Positions 34,838-43,111 of a DNA stretch of 64,000 nucleotides are shown here, in pieces. The notes below the pieces were generated by a model that did not search any database, had not been told where the DNA came from, and worked only from the letters and a program-made list of their open reading frames with translations. The position numbers and the translations under genes are program-made. The DNA comes from Chryseobacterium panacisoli (GTDB taxonomy: Bacteria > Bacteroidota > Bacteroidia > Flavobacteriales > Weeksellaceae), in assembly GCF_008274625.1 (NCBI RefSeq), contig NZ_VTRU01000004.1, forward strand, positions 62,001 through 126,000, written 5' to 3'. The first letter of the stretch is position 1. Every line of letters starts with the position of its first letter.

Positions 34838-36280
34838 ATGGAATTATCTAATATAGAACCGCAGATTATCTGGAAAAACTTCTCCAAATTAAATGCTGTT
34901 CCAAGACCTTCAAAAAAGGAGGAAAAAGTAATAGCTTTTATCAAAGGATTTGGCGAAAATTTAGGCCTGGAAACTACGGTGGATGAAGTAGGAAACGTTA
35001 TTATTAAAAAGCCTGCTACTGCCGGCATGGAAAACCGTAAATCTATCGTGCTTCAATCGCACCTTGATATGGTTTGCCAGAAAAACAATGATGTTAACTT
35101 TGATTTTGAAACTGAAGGAATCAAAATGGAGATTGACGGTGACTGGGTAAAGGCTAAAGGAACTACTTTAGGAGCTGATAATGGTTTAGGAGTAGCAACC
35201 ATTATGTCTATTCTTGAAAGCTCAGATATTCCGCATCCTGCACTGGAGGCTCTTTTCACCATTGATGAAGAGACAGGAATGACAGGTGCTTTAGGATTAA
35301 AACCGGGACAACTGACAGGACAAATTCTATTGAACCTTGACACTGAAGAAGACGATGAGATTGATATCGGCTGCGCAGGAGGTGTTGACGTAACAATCAC
35401 TCAAAATTATACTGCTGAAGCTCCAAAAGGACAAATTGTAAGAATTGAAGTAAAAGGTCTTCAGGGAGGACACTCCGGAATGGATATTCATAAAGGCTTC
35501 GGAAATGCCAATATTATTTTGGGAAGACTTCTTTACAGCGGTTTAGAAAACCAGAATATTGAATTGGTTTCTATCGACAGCGGAGGTCTGAGAAATGCAA
35601 TTCCAAGAGAAGGTGTTGCTCTGATTTCCGTAAGAAATGCTCAGGAATTTATAGAAAACGTAACTGTTCTTAAGAAAGATATTTTAGAAGAATTTGCGAC
35701 GGTAGAGCCGGGAATTCAGATCAATATTGAAAACTCTACATCTTCTGACAAAGCAATTACAGAAGGAGATTCTAAAAAAGTAATCCTTACTCTAAAAGCT
35801 CTTCACAACGGAGTATACAGAATGAGCCCGGACGTAGCTGATCTTGTAGAAGCTTCCAATAATGTAGCAAGAGTAGAATTAAAAGGTGGAGAACTTAAGA
35901 TTTTAAACCTTACAAGATCTTCTGTAGATTCTTCCAAATATTCAGTGGCAGAACAATTAAAATCTGTAGCAGAATTGGCTGGAATGAATGTTGAATTCAG
36001 CGGTTCATATCCGGGATGGAAACCAAAACCAGGCTCGGAGATTGTACAATTAATGGAGAAACTTTACACAGAGAAATTCAGTGAGAAGCCTCATGTAGTA
36101 GCTTGCCACGCAGGTCTTGAGTGTGGGATCATCGGTGCCAATTATCCGGAAATGGAAATGGTAAGCTTTGGACCAACGATCAGAGGGGCTCACTCTCCTG
36201 ATGAAAAAGCGAACATTCCTTCTACTCAGAAATTCTGGAGTTTCCTGAAAGATATTTTAGCGAATATTCCTCAGAATTAG
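34838..36280 (+). CDS. pepD: Aminoacyl-histidine dipeptidase (M20 family, Xaa-His/beta-Ala-His)
   Basis: 480 residues, matching PepD. The M20 metal site is visible: LQSHLDMVCQKN (His/Asp), AKGTTLGADNGLGVAT (bridging Asp), TIDEETGMTGA (catalytic Glu and ligand), NLDTEEDDE, and the late VACHAGLECGIIG with GAHSPDEKANI. It hydrolyses dipeptides including carnosine-type substrates with two zinc ions, in the cytoplasm (no signal peptide). It follows its own promoter box and ends at a terminator. Confidence 0.93.
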   Translation: MELSNIEPQIIWKNFSKLNAVPRPSKKEEKVIAFIKGFGENLGLETTVDEVGNVIIKKPATAGMENRKSIVLQSHLDMVCQKNNDVNFDFETEGIKMEIDGDWVKAKGTTLGADNGLGVATIMSILESSDIPHPALEALFTIDEETGMTGALGLKPGQLTGQILLNLDTEEDDEIDIGCAGGVDVTITQNYTAEAPKGQIVRIEVKGLQGGHSGMDIHKGFGNANIILGRLLYSGLENQNIELVSIDSGGLRNAIPREGVALISVRNAQEFIENVTVLKKDILEEFATVEPGIQINIENSTSSDKAITEGDSKKVILTLKALHNGVYRMSPDVADLVEASNNVARVELKGGELKILNLTRSSVDSSKYSVAEQLKSVAELAGMNVEFSGSYPGWKPKPGSEIVQLMEKLYTEKFSEKPHVVACHAGLECGIIGANYPEMEMVSFGPTIRGAHSPDEKANIPSTQKFWSFLKDILANIPQN

Positions 36281-36301
36281 AACATTAAAATTACTATATT
36301 C

Positions 36302-36337
36302 AATATCCAAAGTCTTATGATTTTGGATATTTTTAAT
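36302..36337 (+). terminator. Terminator after pepD
   Basis: AATATCCAAA (36302-36311) pairs with TTTGGATATT (36322-36331), then TTTAATTT. Confidence 0.7.
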
Positions 36338-36376
36338 TTAAACTTCAAAGATTAAGGACTAAAAACACATAAAACA

Positions 36377-36958
36377 ATGAAAAGCATTACAGTATTCTGC
36401 GGCTCAAGTTTTGGCACAGATAAAATTTATGAAGAACAGGCATTTCTGCTTGGGCAAACTTTAGCAAAACAAAATATACAATTGGTTTATGGAGGTTCGG
36501 AAACCGGCTTAATGGGGACAGTAGCTAATGGAGCCTTAAGTGAAAAAGGTAAGGTAGTCGGAGTGCTGCCTCAGTTTTTACAAACCAAAGAAATTGCCCA
36601 CAAAAATCTGACAGAACTCATCATTGTGGAAACGATGCATGAAAGAAAGACCAAAATGAATGAACTCTGCGATGGAGTTATCGTTCTGCCAGGTGGCTAT
36701 GGAACACTGGAAGAACTCTTCGAGATGATCACGTGGGCACAGCTCGGGCTTCATAAAAAACCGATCGGAATTTTGAATATAGATGGTTTTTATGATGATC
36801 TGATTAAACTGGTTCAGACTATGGTGGATAAAGGGTTCTTAAAGCAAGTCAACAGAGATATGCTTCTGATCAGTGATACCATTGATGATTTACTTGAAAA
36901 GATGAGAAATTATCAGGCTCCTACTGTTGGAAAGTGGATTTCTAAGGAGGAAGTTTAA
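36377..36958 (+). CDS. LOG family protein (TIGR00730; nucleoside 5'-monophosphate phosphoribohydrolase)
   Basis: 193 residues. ITVFCGSSFGTD at the start, YGGSETGLMGTVANGAL in the middle, then MHERKTKM and the hallmark LPGGYGTLEELFEMITWAQLG (PGGxGTxxE). LOG enzymes cleave AMP or cytokinin ribotides to base and ribose phosphate; in bacteria this is usually nucleotide salvage. Cytosolic Rossmann-like fold. A small membrane-anchored protein gene follows after 18 bases. Confidence 0.9.
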   Translation: MKSITVFCGSSFGTDKIYEEQAFLLGQTLAKQNIQLVYGGSETGLMGTVANGALSEKGKVVGVLPQFLQTKEIAHKNLTELIIVETMHERKTKMNELCDGVIVLPGGYGTLEELFEMITWAQLGLHKKPIGILNIDGFYDDLIKLVQTMVDKGFLKQVNRDMLLISDTIDDLLEKMRNYQAPTVGKWISKEEV

Positions 36959-36976
36959 AACGTTATATTTCTTTAA

Positions 36977-37345
36977 ATGAATAACTACAACGTTAATAAA
37001 GAAATGCTTGGCGTTGCTACAGTATTTGTAACTATATTCGTTATTGTCCCTGCTATTTCTTCTTATTCTAAGGAAGATTGTAAGACTGCGATGGAAAGAG
37101 TCAGGAAGCAAAAATGTAAAATTAGAGTCGAAAGTATTGAAGGTGTAAGATCTCTTAAGCTAAAAGGAACTATTCCTGAAAGCATTCAACCTTGTGAATG
37201 TTCTGAAGATGGCAAATGGTGGGTTTCCTATAAAAATGAAATAGACCCTGGCGATTACTTTATAAAGAATGAAGGGGAAAGTCATTTCGAAATTATCAAA
37301 GAAGACACTCTAATCAGACATGAGTATATATGTTCTCCGAAATAA
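36977..37345 (+). CDS. Small membrane-anchored protein of unknown function
   Basis: 122 residues. One N-terminal membrane segment (about 10-30, LGVATVFVTIFVIVPAIS) is followed by a periplasmic domain with five Cys residues (DCKTAMERVRKQKCKI, QPCECSEDGKWW, YICS). Some probably pair as disulphides. Codon use resembles neighbours. It is 18 bases downstream of the LOG gene and before a terminator, so probably the second gene of that unit. No family recognised. Confidence 0.6.
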   Translation: MNNYNVNKEMLGVATVFVTIFVIVPAISSYSKEDCKTAMERVRKQKCKIRVESIEGVRSLKLKGTIPESIQPCECSEDGKWWVSYKNEIDPGDYFIKNEGESHFEIIKEDTLIRHEYICSPK

Positions 37346-37355
37346 ATATAAAAAC

Positions 37356-37391
37356 AAAACCCGTCCGAAAAACTCGAGCGGGTTTTTTATT
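37356..37391. terminator. Rho-independent terminator between converging genes
   Basis: AAAACCCG (37356-37363) pairs with CGGGTTTT (37379-37386), with a partly paired interior; Ts follow. Probably bidirectional. Confidence 0.78.
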
Positions 37392-37409
37392 AAGATTAAA
37401 AAATATTTT

Positions 37410-37739
37410 CTAAGGATAAGGAGCAATTTCCACTTCGAGCCCTTCCATGGCATCGGCAATATGTAACTGGCATCCCAATCTGCTGTTATCTTTCACGTGG
37501 AAAGCTTCACCCAACATAGCGTCTTCTTCATCTCCCATTGGTTCCAGACCAGGATCATTGATTACATATACCTGGCATGAAGCACACATCGCCATTCCTC
37601 CGCATACTCCAATTGTACCTTCTTCTGCCAATTCATAGGAACGGATAATTTCCATAAGGTTCATGGACATATCCGTAGGAGCTACAACATCGTGGGTTAC
37701 CCCTTCTCTGTCGGTGATTTTAATATTAACGTCTGACAT
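37410..37739 (-). CDS. 2Fe-2S ferredoxin (adrenodoxin type)
   Basis: 109 residues. Cluster ligands Cys46, Cys52, Cys55 and Cys90 in GVCGGMAMCASCQVYV and SRLGCQLHI form the CX5CX2C...C pattern of ISC/adrenodoxin-like ferredoxins. It is an acidic, cytosolic one-electron carrier. It lies 12 bases after a ferredoxin-NADP reductase gene, its likely redox partner, in one operon. Confidence 0.92.
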   Translation of the reverse strand: MSDVNIKITDREGVTHDVVAPTDMSMNLMEIIRSYELAEEGTIGVCGGMAMCASCQVYVINDPGLEPMGDEEDAMLGEAFHVKDNSRLGCQLHIADAMEGLEVEIAPYP

Positions 37740-37751
37740 AATTCTGCAAAA

Positions 37752-38807
37752 TTAGTCAATTTTTTTCACAACTGCCTTCTCTGCTTCTTTACGGCTTCCG
37801 TCAAATCCGTCAACACCACTTACCGTTGTATATTTTAAAACGAATTTTTTCCCTGGATTCAATCTGTTGTAAACACTCTGACACATCAAAGTAGCCTCGT
37901 GGAAACCACAAAGAATTAATTTCAGTTTTCCAGGATAGGTGTTGATATCTCCGATGGCATAGATTCCGTCAATGTTTGTCTGATAATCTAAAGCATTGTT
38001 TACAACGATTGCATTCTTCTCGATATTCAATCCCCAGTTTCCGATCTCTCCAAGTTTTGGAGTCAATCCGAATAATGGAATAAAGTAATCTGTTTCAATA
38101 TCATAAGCTTCCTCACCGTCAACCTGTACTGTAATCGCTTCTACTTTTCCGTCACCTTTAATCGCTGTAACTTCAGCTGGAGTAATCAATTTGATCTTTC
38201 CTTGATTCTTCAGATCCTGAACTTTTTCTACAGAATCCAAGGCGCCTCTGAACTCGTTTCTTCTGTGAATCAATGTCACTTCACTGGCAACATTTGACAG
38301 GAAAACACTCCAGTCAAGAGCAGAATCACCACCTCCGGCAATCACTACTTTTTTATTTCTGAAATGCTCAGGCTCTTTTACAAAGTATTCAAGACCTTTT
38401 TCTTCATAATCCGCAATATTATCCATCGTAGGCTTTCTTGGTTCAAAAGTACCCAAACCACCGGCAATGGCAATTGCTTTACATCTGTGAACAGTTCCTT
38501 TATTGGTAATTACTTCAAACCATTCATCATCTACTTTAGTATAAGAAACAGCGGTTTCTCCCAAAGTGAATCCAGGCTGAAACTGCTTGATCTGCTCCAT
38601 CAAATTATCCACCAGTTCTCCAGCATTTACTGAAGGATAACCTGGAATATCAAAGATAGGTTTTTTAGGATACAGTTCTGCCAACTGCCCTCCTGGCTGT
38701 GGAAGCGCATCAATAATATGGCACTTCATTTTTAATAAACCAGCTTCAAAAACTGCAAAAAGTCCTGTAGGTCCCGCACCTATGATCAATATATCAGTGG
38801 TTATCAT
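37752..38807 (-). CDS. Ferredoxin-NADP reductase (thioredoxin-reductase-like, type 2)
   Basis: 351 residues. The FAD motif DILIIGAGPTGLFAVFEAG opens it. The NADPH motif VVIAGGGDSALDWSVFL lies mid-protein, and the C-terminal DGIYAIGDINTYPGKLKL contacts FAD. The redox CxxC of thioredoxin reductase is absent, so it is the YumC-like FNR class that passes electrons between NADPH and ferredoxin. It is the first gene of the pair with the 2Fe-2S ferredoxin. A TAAATTTG -7 box is on the minus strand at 38849-38842. Confidence 0.9.
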   Translation of the reverse strand: MITTDILIIGAGPTGLFAVFEAGLLKMKCHIIDALPQPGGQLAELYPKKPIFDIPGYPSVNAGELVDNLMEQIKQFQPGFTLGETAVSYTKVDDEWFEVITNKGTVHRCKAIAIAGGLGTFEPRKPTMDNIADYEEKGLEYFVKEPEHFRNKKVVIAGGGDSALDWSVFLSNVASEVTLIHRRNEFRGALDSVEKVQDLKNQGKIKLITPAEVTAIKGDGKVEAITVQVDGEEAYDIETDYFIPLFGLTPKLGEIGNWGLNIEKNAIVVNNALDYQTNIDGIYAIGDINTYPGKLKLILCGFHEATLMCQSVYNRLNPGKKFVLKYTTVSGVDGFDGSRKEAEKAVVKKID

Positions 38808-38841
38808 AATATTTAAGATAATTTAATTATACATGTAACTG

Positions 38842-38849
38842 CAAATTTA
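38842..38849 (-). promoter_or_regulatory. Promoter -7 box for the ferredoxin reductase/ferredoxin operon
   Basis: Minus-strand TAAATTTG, 34 bases before the ATG. No clear -33. Confidence 0.45.
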
Positions 38850-38960
38850 CTAATTTTAATGCGAAGCATATTTAATTGATTCTAAATAAAAACCTGAGAT
38901 TTGTCAAATATCTATCATTTAAGATTTTAAATTTGGCAATGTTTTTGTAAATGTCTTGTT

Positions 38961-39731
38961 ATGAAGAAAATTTTAAACCTTTTTGCAGTATTTATATTCT
39001 TTTTAGGCTCGGCCCAGATTGATAACATCGCGGACGGCGAATCTATCACTCTCAGAATACACTACGGCTTCCTTAATGCAGGAACAGCAAACCTTACTAC
39101 AAAACAGACCAATTACAAGGGAATACCCCATCTGTATGTAAAAGGAACAGGACAGACTACCGGCGCCGTAAAAGCATTCTTCAAAGTGGAAGATTTATAT
39201 GAAAGTTTCATCAATACCCAAACAGGATTACCAAGTTTCTATGTGAGAAATGTACGTGAAGGAAGCTATCGCCAGCATTTTGAAACCGTTTTTAATCACG
39301 ATAACAACACATTGATTTTAACAGATAAAAAGACTCCTGCCAATGGTTCTAAGGTTTTAAAATCAGTAAAAGGAGTTCAGGATATGCTTTCATGTTTTTA
39401 TTATTTAAGAAGTAAGAGCCCGGATGAACTGAAGGTGGGAACCATCATCAATATGAATGTATGGATTGATGATGAGATGTTTCCGTTTCAGTTAAAAGTA
39501 ACAGGAACAGAAAATTTAAAGACAAAATTTGGCACCATCAATTGTTTAAAGATTATTCCATCTGTAAAAAGCGGAAGAGTGTTTAAAGAAAAAGAAGGTG
39601 TAACCATGTGGGTTTCCAATGATGCCAATCATATCCCGATGCTGTTGAAAGCTGAACTGGCAGTAGGTTCACTGAAAGCCAGTATTGATGATTACAAAAA
39701 TGTAAAATATCCTTTAAAGTTCAGCAAATAA
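38961..39731 (+). CDS. DUF3108 domain protein, exported
   Basis: 256 residues. A signal peptide (about 1-20, FFLGSAQ) is followed by a DUF3108 beta-rich domain: ESITLRIHYGFLNAGTANL, GTGQTTGAVKAFFKVEDLYESF and MLSCFYYLRSKSPDELKVG. DUF3108 proteins are periplasmic or outer-membrane-associated in many Gram-negatives with no settled function. Stands alone with a terminator after it. Confidence 0.82.
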   Translation: MKKILNLFAVFIFFLGSAQIDNIADGESITLRIHYGFLNAGTANLTTKQTNYKGIPHLYVKGTGQTTGAVKAFFKVEDLYESFINTQTGLPSFYVRNVREGSYRQHFETVFNHDNNTLILTDKKTPANGSKVLKSVKGVQDMLSCFYYLRSKSPDELKVGTIINMNVWIDDEMFPFQLKVTGTENLKTKFGTINCLKIIPSVKSGRVFKEKEGVTMWVSNDANHIPMLLKAELAVGSLKASIDDYKNVKYPLKFSK

Positions 39732-39755
39732 CAATTCTAAGTTTTTAAAGATACA

Positions 39756-39782
39756 GCCTGTAAATTTTACAGGCTTTTTTTA
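39756..39782 (+). terminator. Rho-independent terminator after the DUF3108 gene
   Basis: AGCCTGTAAA (39756-39765) pairs with TTTACAGGCT (39767-39776), followed by Ts. Confidence 0.85.
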
Positions 39783-39936
39783 TTGCTGATGTAATATATC
39801 CTCAACACAGATTGTCTTAATAATAGAGGCAGATCAAGAGCTGCAGCATGTCAATACTTTCAGTGAGGTACCAAACGGATCCGAACCGAAGTATAGATAT
39901 AAGAAACAGACACGTGTAAATTTTTCAATAAGATCA

Positions 39937-39978
39937 GTTTTTAATTACGTTTTGTTTCTTAGGTCAGTAATTAAAAAC
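39937..39978. repeat. Unexplained 12-base perfect inverted repeat with 18-base spacer
   Basis: GTTTTTAATTAC (39937-39948) and GTAATTAAAAAC (39967-39978). A second inverted pair, TAAGAAACA (39900-39908) and TGTTTCTTA (39953-39961), interlocks with it. Lies in the 280-base convergent gap beside the pheS terminator; no gene is visible here. Confidence 0.5.
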
Positions 39979-39981
39979 AAA

Positions 39982-40005
39982 AAACCTCCGGAGCTCCGGA
40001 GGTTT
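39982..40005 (-). terminator. Rho-independent terminator after pheS
   Basis: A 24-base perfect palindrome with arms AAACCTCCGGAG and CTCCGGAGGTTT; on the minus strand it runs into TTTTTTGTTTTT. Confidence 0.88.
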
Positions 40006-40011
40006 GATTTT

Positions 40012-41022
40012 TTATAGTGTTTTGAACTGTTCCAGTGTTCTGATATCATTTTCAAAGAACATTCTGATGTCACTCATCTGGTAAAGAAGCATGGTGATTC
40101 TTTCAATTCCCATTCCGAATGCATATCCTGAATATTTCTCAGAATCGATATTCACATTTTTCAGTACGGCAGGGTCTACCATTCCGCATCCCATAATCTC
40201 CAGCCATCCTGTTCCTTTCGTAATTCTGTAATCTGTTTCAGAGTTTAATCCCCAGTACACATCAATTTCAGCACTTGGCTCTGTAAACGGGAAGAAAGAA
40301 GGTCTCATTCTGATCTTAGATTTTCCGAAAAGCTCAGTAGTAAAGAACTGGATTGTCTGCTTTAAATCTGCAAAACTTACATTCTCATCAATATATAATC
40401 CTTCAATCTGGTGGAAGATGCAGTGAGAACGTGAAGAGATCGCTTCATTTCTGAACACTCTTCCCGGAGATAAAATTCTGATTGGCGGCTGGTTTTCTTC
40501 CATAAAACGAGTCTGTACAGAAGATGTGTGTGTTCTCAAAAGAATATCCGGATTCTGTTCAATAAAGAACGTATCCTGCATATCTCTTGCCGGGTGGTAT
40601 TCCGGAAGATTAAGTGCCGTAAAGTTATGCCAGTCATCTTCAATCTCTGGTCCGTCTGCTACGGCGAAACCAATAGATTTGAAGATTTCAATAATTCTGT
40701 TTTTCACCAGATTAATTGGGTGTCTTGACCCCAATTCCAATGGAAATGCAGGTCTTGTAAGATCTTCTTTTTCTACGACAATAGAAGATTCAGAAGAATT
40801 TTTCAAATCTTCCAATTTTACAGCAACTGCCTGCTTTAAAGTATTGATCTTCTGTCCGAATTCTTTTTTCTGGTCATTAGGAACTTCTTTAAATTTTTCA
40901 AAAAAATCATTCAGAACCCCTTTTTTACCGTTGTACTTGATTCGGAAGTTTTCGATATCTTCCTTAGAGGTAGCATTGAAGCCGTTTACTTCGACCAGTA
41001 GTTCTTCTATCTTTTCTATCAT
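40012..41022 (-). CDS. pheS: Phenylalanyl-tRNA synthetase alpha subunit
   Basis: 336 residues. An N-terminal coiled-coil tRNA-binding arm (to about 85) is followed by class II motifs: HPINLVKNRIIEIFKSIGF, HPARDMQDTFF, LLRTHTSSVQ, RVFRNEAISSRSHCIFHQIEG (motif 2) and YAFGMGIERITMLLYQMSD (motif 3). It charges tRNA-Phe together with PheT, which is not in this window. Strong terminator follows. Confidence 0.95.
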   Translation of the reverse strand: MIEKIEELLVEVNGFNATSKEDIENFRIKYNGKKGVLNDFFEKFKEVPNDQKKEFGQKINTLKQAVAVKLEDLKNSSESSIVVEKEDLTRPAFPLELGSRHPINLVKNRIIEIFKSIGFAVADGPEIEDDWHNFTALNLPEYHPARDMQDTFFIEQNPDILLRTHTSSVQTRFMEENQPPIRILSPGRVFRNEAISSRSHCIFHQIEGLYIDENVSFADLKQTIQFFTTELFGKSKIRMRPSFFPFTEPSAEIDVYWGLNSETDYRITKGTGWLEIMGCGMVDPAVLKNVNIDSEKYSGYAFGMGIERITMLLYQMSDIRMFFENDIRTLEQFKTL

Positions 41023-41092
41023 TATTTTACCCTTTCAAAATGTTTTGCAAAAATACGATTTTAAGTTGAATAATAAGTCCGTCAAAAAAAAA

Positions 41093-41116
41093 TCTGCCTC
41101 TTTTTCGGGAGGCAGA
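41093..41116 (-). terminator. Rho-independent terminator after the YceI gene
   Basis: TCTGCCTC (41093-41100) pairs with GAGGCAGA (41109-41116); the minus strand ends in a long T-run. Confidence 0.8.
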
Positions 41117-41148
41117 CTTCAATCACTTATTTCACTTAAATAAAAAAA

Positions 41149-41808
41149 TTATTTCTTTTCTAAAGCTTTAACGCTGATCTGAAGAGTCACCTCATCTTTT
41201 ATCACACCGTTTTCAGCAGGAGCCTGGAACTTTACTCCAAACTCTTCTCTTTTGATATCTTTTGGTTCAGTAGCTACACTTACCACTCCGTCTTTTACAG
41301 AAACATTAGCTTTAAACTGAACGGGTTTTGTAATTCCTTTAATCGTTAAATTACCATCCAAAAGAGTATTGTAATCACCTTCTGTAGCGGGAGTAACCTT
41401 TGTAATCTCATAAGAAGCTGTTGGAAATTTTTCAACTTCAAAGAAATCACCGCTCTTCAGGTGGCCGTTTAATTTCCCCATATCTTCCGGGCTGTCTTTC
41501 AAATCCACAGAAGTTAAGGAGTTCATATCAGCAACGAATTTTCCGCTTTCCAGTTTTCCGTCTTTCACTGTTACATCTCCGCTTTCAAACCTGATTGTTC
41601 CAAAATGACTTGTATTTTCAGATTTAAAAACTTTATATCCCTTCCATTCAACCTTACTGTTTAGCGTATCCAAAGTAAACTGGCTACCTTCTTTGGTAGT
41701 CGTCACCTCATTACTCTCACTGGCAAGCGGTTTATCTTTTTTACAAGAAACCATTACAGCAGCAACGAATAAAGCAGGAATCGCTATCGAAAACAGTTTT
41801 TTTCTCAT
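41149..41808 (-). CDS. YceI family lipoprotein
   Basis: 219 residues. A lipoprotein signal ends AAVMVSCKKDK (Cys22). The YceI lipocalin-like barrel includes SKVEWKGYKVFKSENTSHFG, KLNGHLKSGDFFEVEKFP, YEITKVTPAT and the GNLTIKGITKPVQFKANV stretch, a typical family block. YceI proteins bind polyisoprenoid or amphiphilic molecules in the periplasm. Monocistronic on the minus strand, upstream of pheS with a terminator between. Confidence 0.9.
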   Translation of the reverse strand: MRKKLFSIAIPALFVAAVMVSCKKDKPLASESNEVTTTKEGSQFTLDTLNSKVEWKGYKVFKSENTSHFGTIRFESGDVTVKDGKLESGKFVADMNSLTSVDLKDSPEDMGKLNGHLKSGDFFEVEKFPTASYEITKVTPATEGDYNTLLDGNLTIKGITKPVQFKANVSVKDGVVSVATEPKDIKREEFGVKFQAPAENGVIKDEVTLQISVKALEKK

Positions 41809-41871
41809 TTTTGATTTATTTTTATTAGTTCCGCTAATATAATAAAAAAAATTATGTTTTCATAAAAACCT

Positions 41872-41879
41872 TACATTTG
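41872..41879 (+). promoter_or_regulatory. -7 box abutting the ABC ATPase start (candidate leaderless transcript)
   Basis: TACATTTG ends 4 bases before the ATG at 41884, so transcription would start at or beside the A of ATG. Confidence 0.4.
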
Positions 41880-41883
41880 TAAT

Positions 41884-42819
41884 ATGCTATTAGAAATAAA
41901 CAATTTATTTTTCTCTCACAACAAAGAAAATCCCCTGTTTCAGAACCTTAATCTAAGGTTTGAAGAAAACAGAATTATAGCTCTTGCCGGGGAAAGCGGA
42001 TGCGGAAAATCCACTCTTCTCAACCTTATTTATGGTCTTCTTGATTGGGAAGGCGGAGAAATTATTTTTAACGGAATAAAGCTTTTGGGACCGAAAGGAA
42101 ATCTTGTTCCCGGAGAGCCGGAAATGAAATTTGTAGCACAGAATTTTGATCTTATGCCTTATGCTACAGTGGCAGAAAATGTGGGAAAGTTTATTTCTAA
42201 TATTAATTTAAAACAAAAAAAAGAAACCGTTACAGAACTTCTGGAAGTGGTAGGCCTTCAGGAATTTGCCCATGTACTTCCCAAATATTTAAGTGGCGGA
42301 CAGCAGCAGAGAGTGGCTATTGCCAGAGCCTTGTCTGTGCTTCCAAAGCTCCTGATTCTAGACGAACCATTCAGCAATCTGGATTTTCCGAGAAAAATTG
42401 AGCTTAGAGAAAGACTTTTCAGATATGTAAAGCAGCATGGGGTTTCTTTAATCATCTCTACACACGAACTTCAGGATATTATGCCATGGCTGGATCAGAT
42501 TATTATTCTTCAGGACGGAAGATTGATTCAGAATGACAGTCCGGAAGAAACCTACAGACACCCTTACAACTCTTATGTTGCAAAATTATTCGGAGAAGTG
42601 AATATTTTCAGTGAAAGCGAAGCCGAAAATTTTCAGCTTCCCAAATTCTCTTATTACCCCAAAGAAATCAAAATTACAGAAACCGGTTTTGAAGCCCAAG
42701 TTCTGGAAAGCAGATTTGCAGGAAACTATTATTGGAATAAGCTGAGAACAAAGGAAAAAGTACTTGTAGTATATACAGATGAGAGCATATCAGGATCTGT
42801 AAATATTTCATTTATTTAA
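41884..42819 (+). CDS. ABC transporter ATP-binding protein (orphan)
   Basis: 311 residues. Walker A GESGCGKST, Q-loop FVAQNFDLMPYATV, signature LSGGQQQRVAIARAL, Walker B LLILDEPFSNLD, and the switch His in IISTHELQD. After residue 230 an extra region (PKFSYYPKEIKITE onward) resembles the TOBE-like tail of PotA/FbpC-type importer ATPases. No permease or binding protein adjoins it, so the partner and substrate are unknown. The start is fixed by MLLEINNLFF; the promoter box leaves almost no leader. Confidence 0.88.
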   Translation: MLLEINNLFFSHNKENPLFQNLNLRFEENRIIALAGESGCGKSTLLNLIYGLLDWEGGEIIFNGIKLLGPKGNLVPGEPEMKFVAQNFDLMPYATVAENVGKFISNINLKQKKETVTELLEVVGLQEFAHVLPKYLSGGQQQRVAIARALSVLPKLLILDEPFSNLDFPRKIELRERLFRYVKQHGVSLIISTHELQDIMPWLDQIIILQDGRLIQNDSPEETYRHPYNSYVAKLFGEVNIFSESEAENFQLPKFSYYPKEIKITETGFEAQVLESRFAGNYYWNKLRTKEKVLVVYTDESISGSVNISFI

Positions 42820-42951
42820 AGGCAAAAAAGCAAGGCGGCTATTATAAATGGAACCTTTTTCTTTTTCTCTATGTTTTGCATAACTTCTACATTTACTTAC
42901 ACTTATCTATAAAAAACACAAACATAAGAATGGGTTATTCAAACTTTTTCT

Positions 42952-42959
42952 TACATTTG
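42952..42959 (+). promoter_or_regulatory. Promoter -7 box for the candidate small RNA
   Basis: TACATTTG with no gene on this strand for over 700 bases; the predicted transcription start coincides with the 5' stem of the RNA at 42965. Confidence 0.5.
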
Positions 42960-42964
42960 TATTT

Positions 42965-43087
42965 CTAAAGCTTAAGGAAATTTTTGGTTATTTCTCTTTC
43001 TGCCTTCCGGGACGGACATTAGCAATCTTGCAATTAAGTCTTATGAAAGATTACACTGTCCAATTTTTTCCTTTTCTTATTTTTAGG
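42965..43087 (+). ncRNA. Candidate 6S-like small RNA
   Basis: About 123 nt in the gap between the ABC ATPase and yjdM. The ends pair: CTAAA (42965-42969) with TTTAG (43082-43086), AAGGAAA (42974-42980) with TTTCCTT (43067-43073), and TTGG (42984-42987) with CCAA (43060-43063). A large, mostly pyrimidine bubble follows on the 5' side. The apex has AATCTT/AAGATT (43024-43029, 43047-43052), and GGACA/TGTCC (43014-43018, 43057-43061) competes with the TTGG/CCAA pair. A rod closed at both ends with a central bubble is the layout of 6S RNAs; a 6S-Flavo family is known in flavobacteria. Identity is inferred from fold and promoter only. Confidence 0.45.
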
Positions 43088-43090
43088 ACA

Positions 43091-43111
43091 TAAGAAAACA
43101 GCATTTTCTTA
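43091..43111. terminator. Hairpin between the small RNA and yjdM
   Basis: TAAGAAAA (43091-43098) pairs with TTTTCTTA (43104-43111). A second TTTTCTTA at 43073-43080 can pair with the same arm, so two alternative hairpins exist. May end either convergent transcript. Confidence 0.4.

Noticed and set aside
40526..41143. 205-codon plus-strand frame opposite pheS
   Set aside because: Long but antisense to pheS and extending over its upstream gap; composition (Ser/Phe/Lys-rich) is typical of a reverse-complement artefact.
41872..42819. ABC ATPase as a sulfate, iron or spermidine importer subunit
   Set aside because: Only the ATPase is present. No permease or binding protein adjoins it, so naming a substrate is unsupported.
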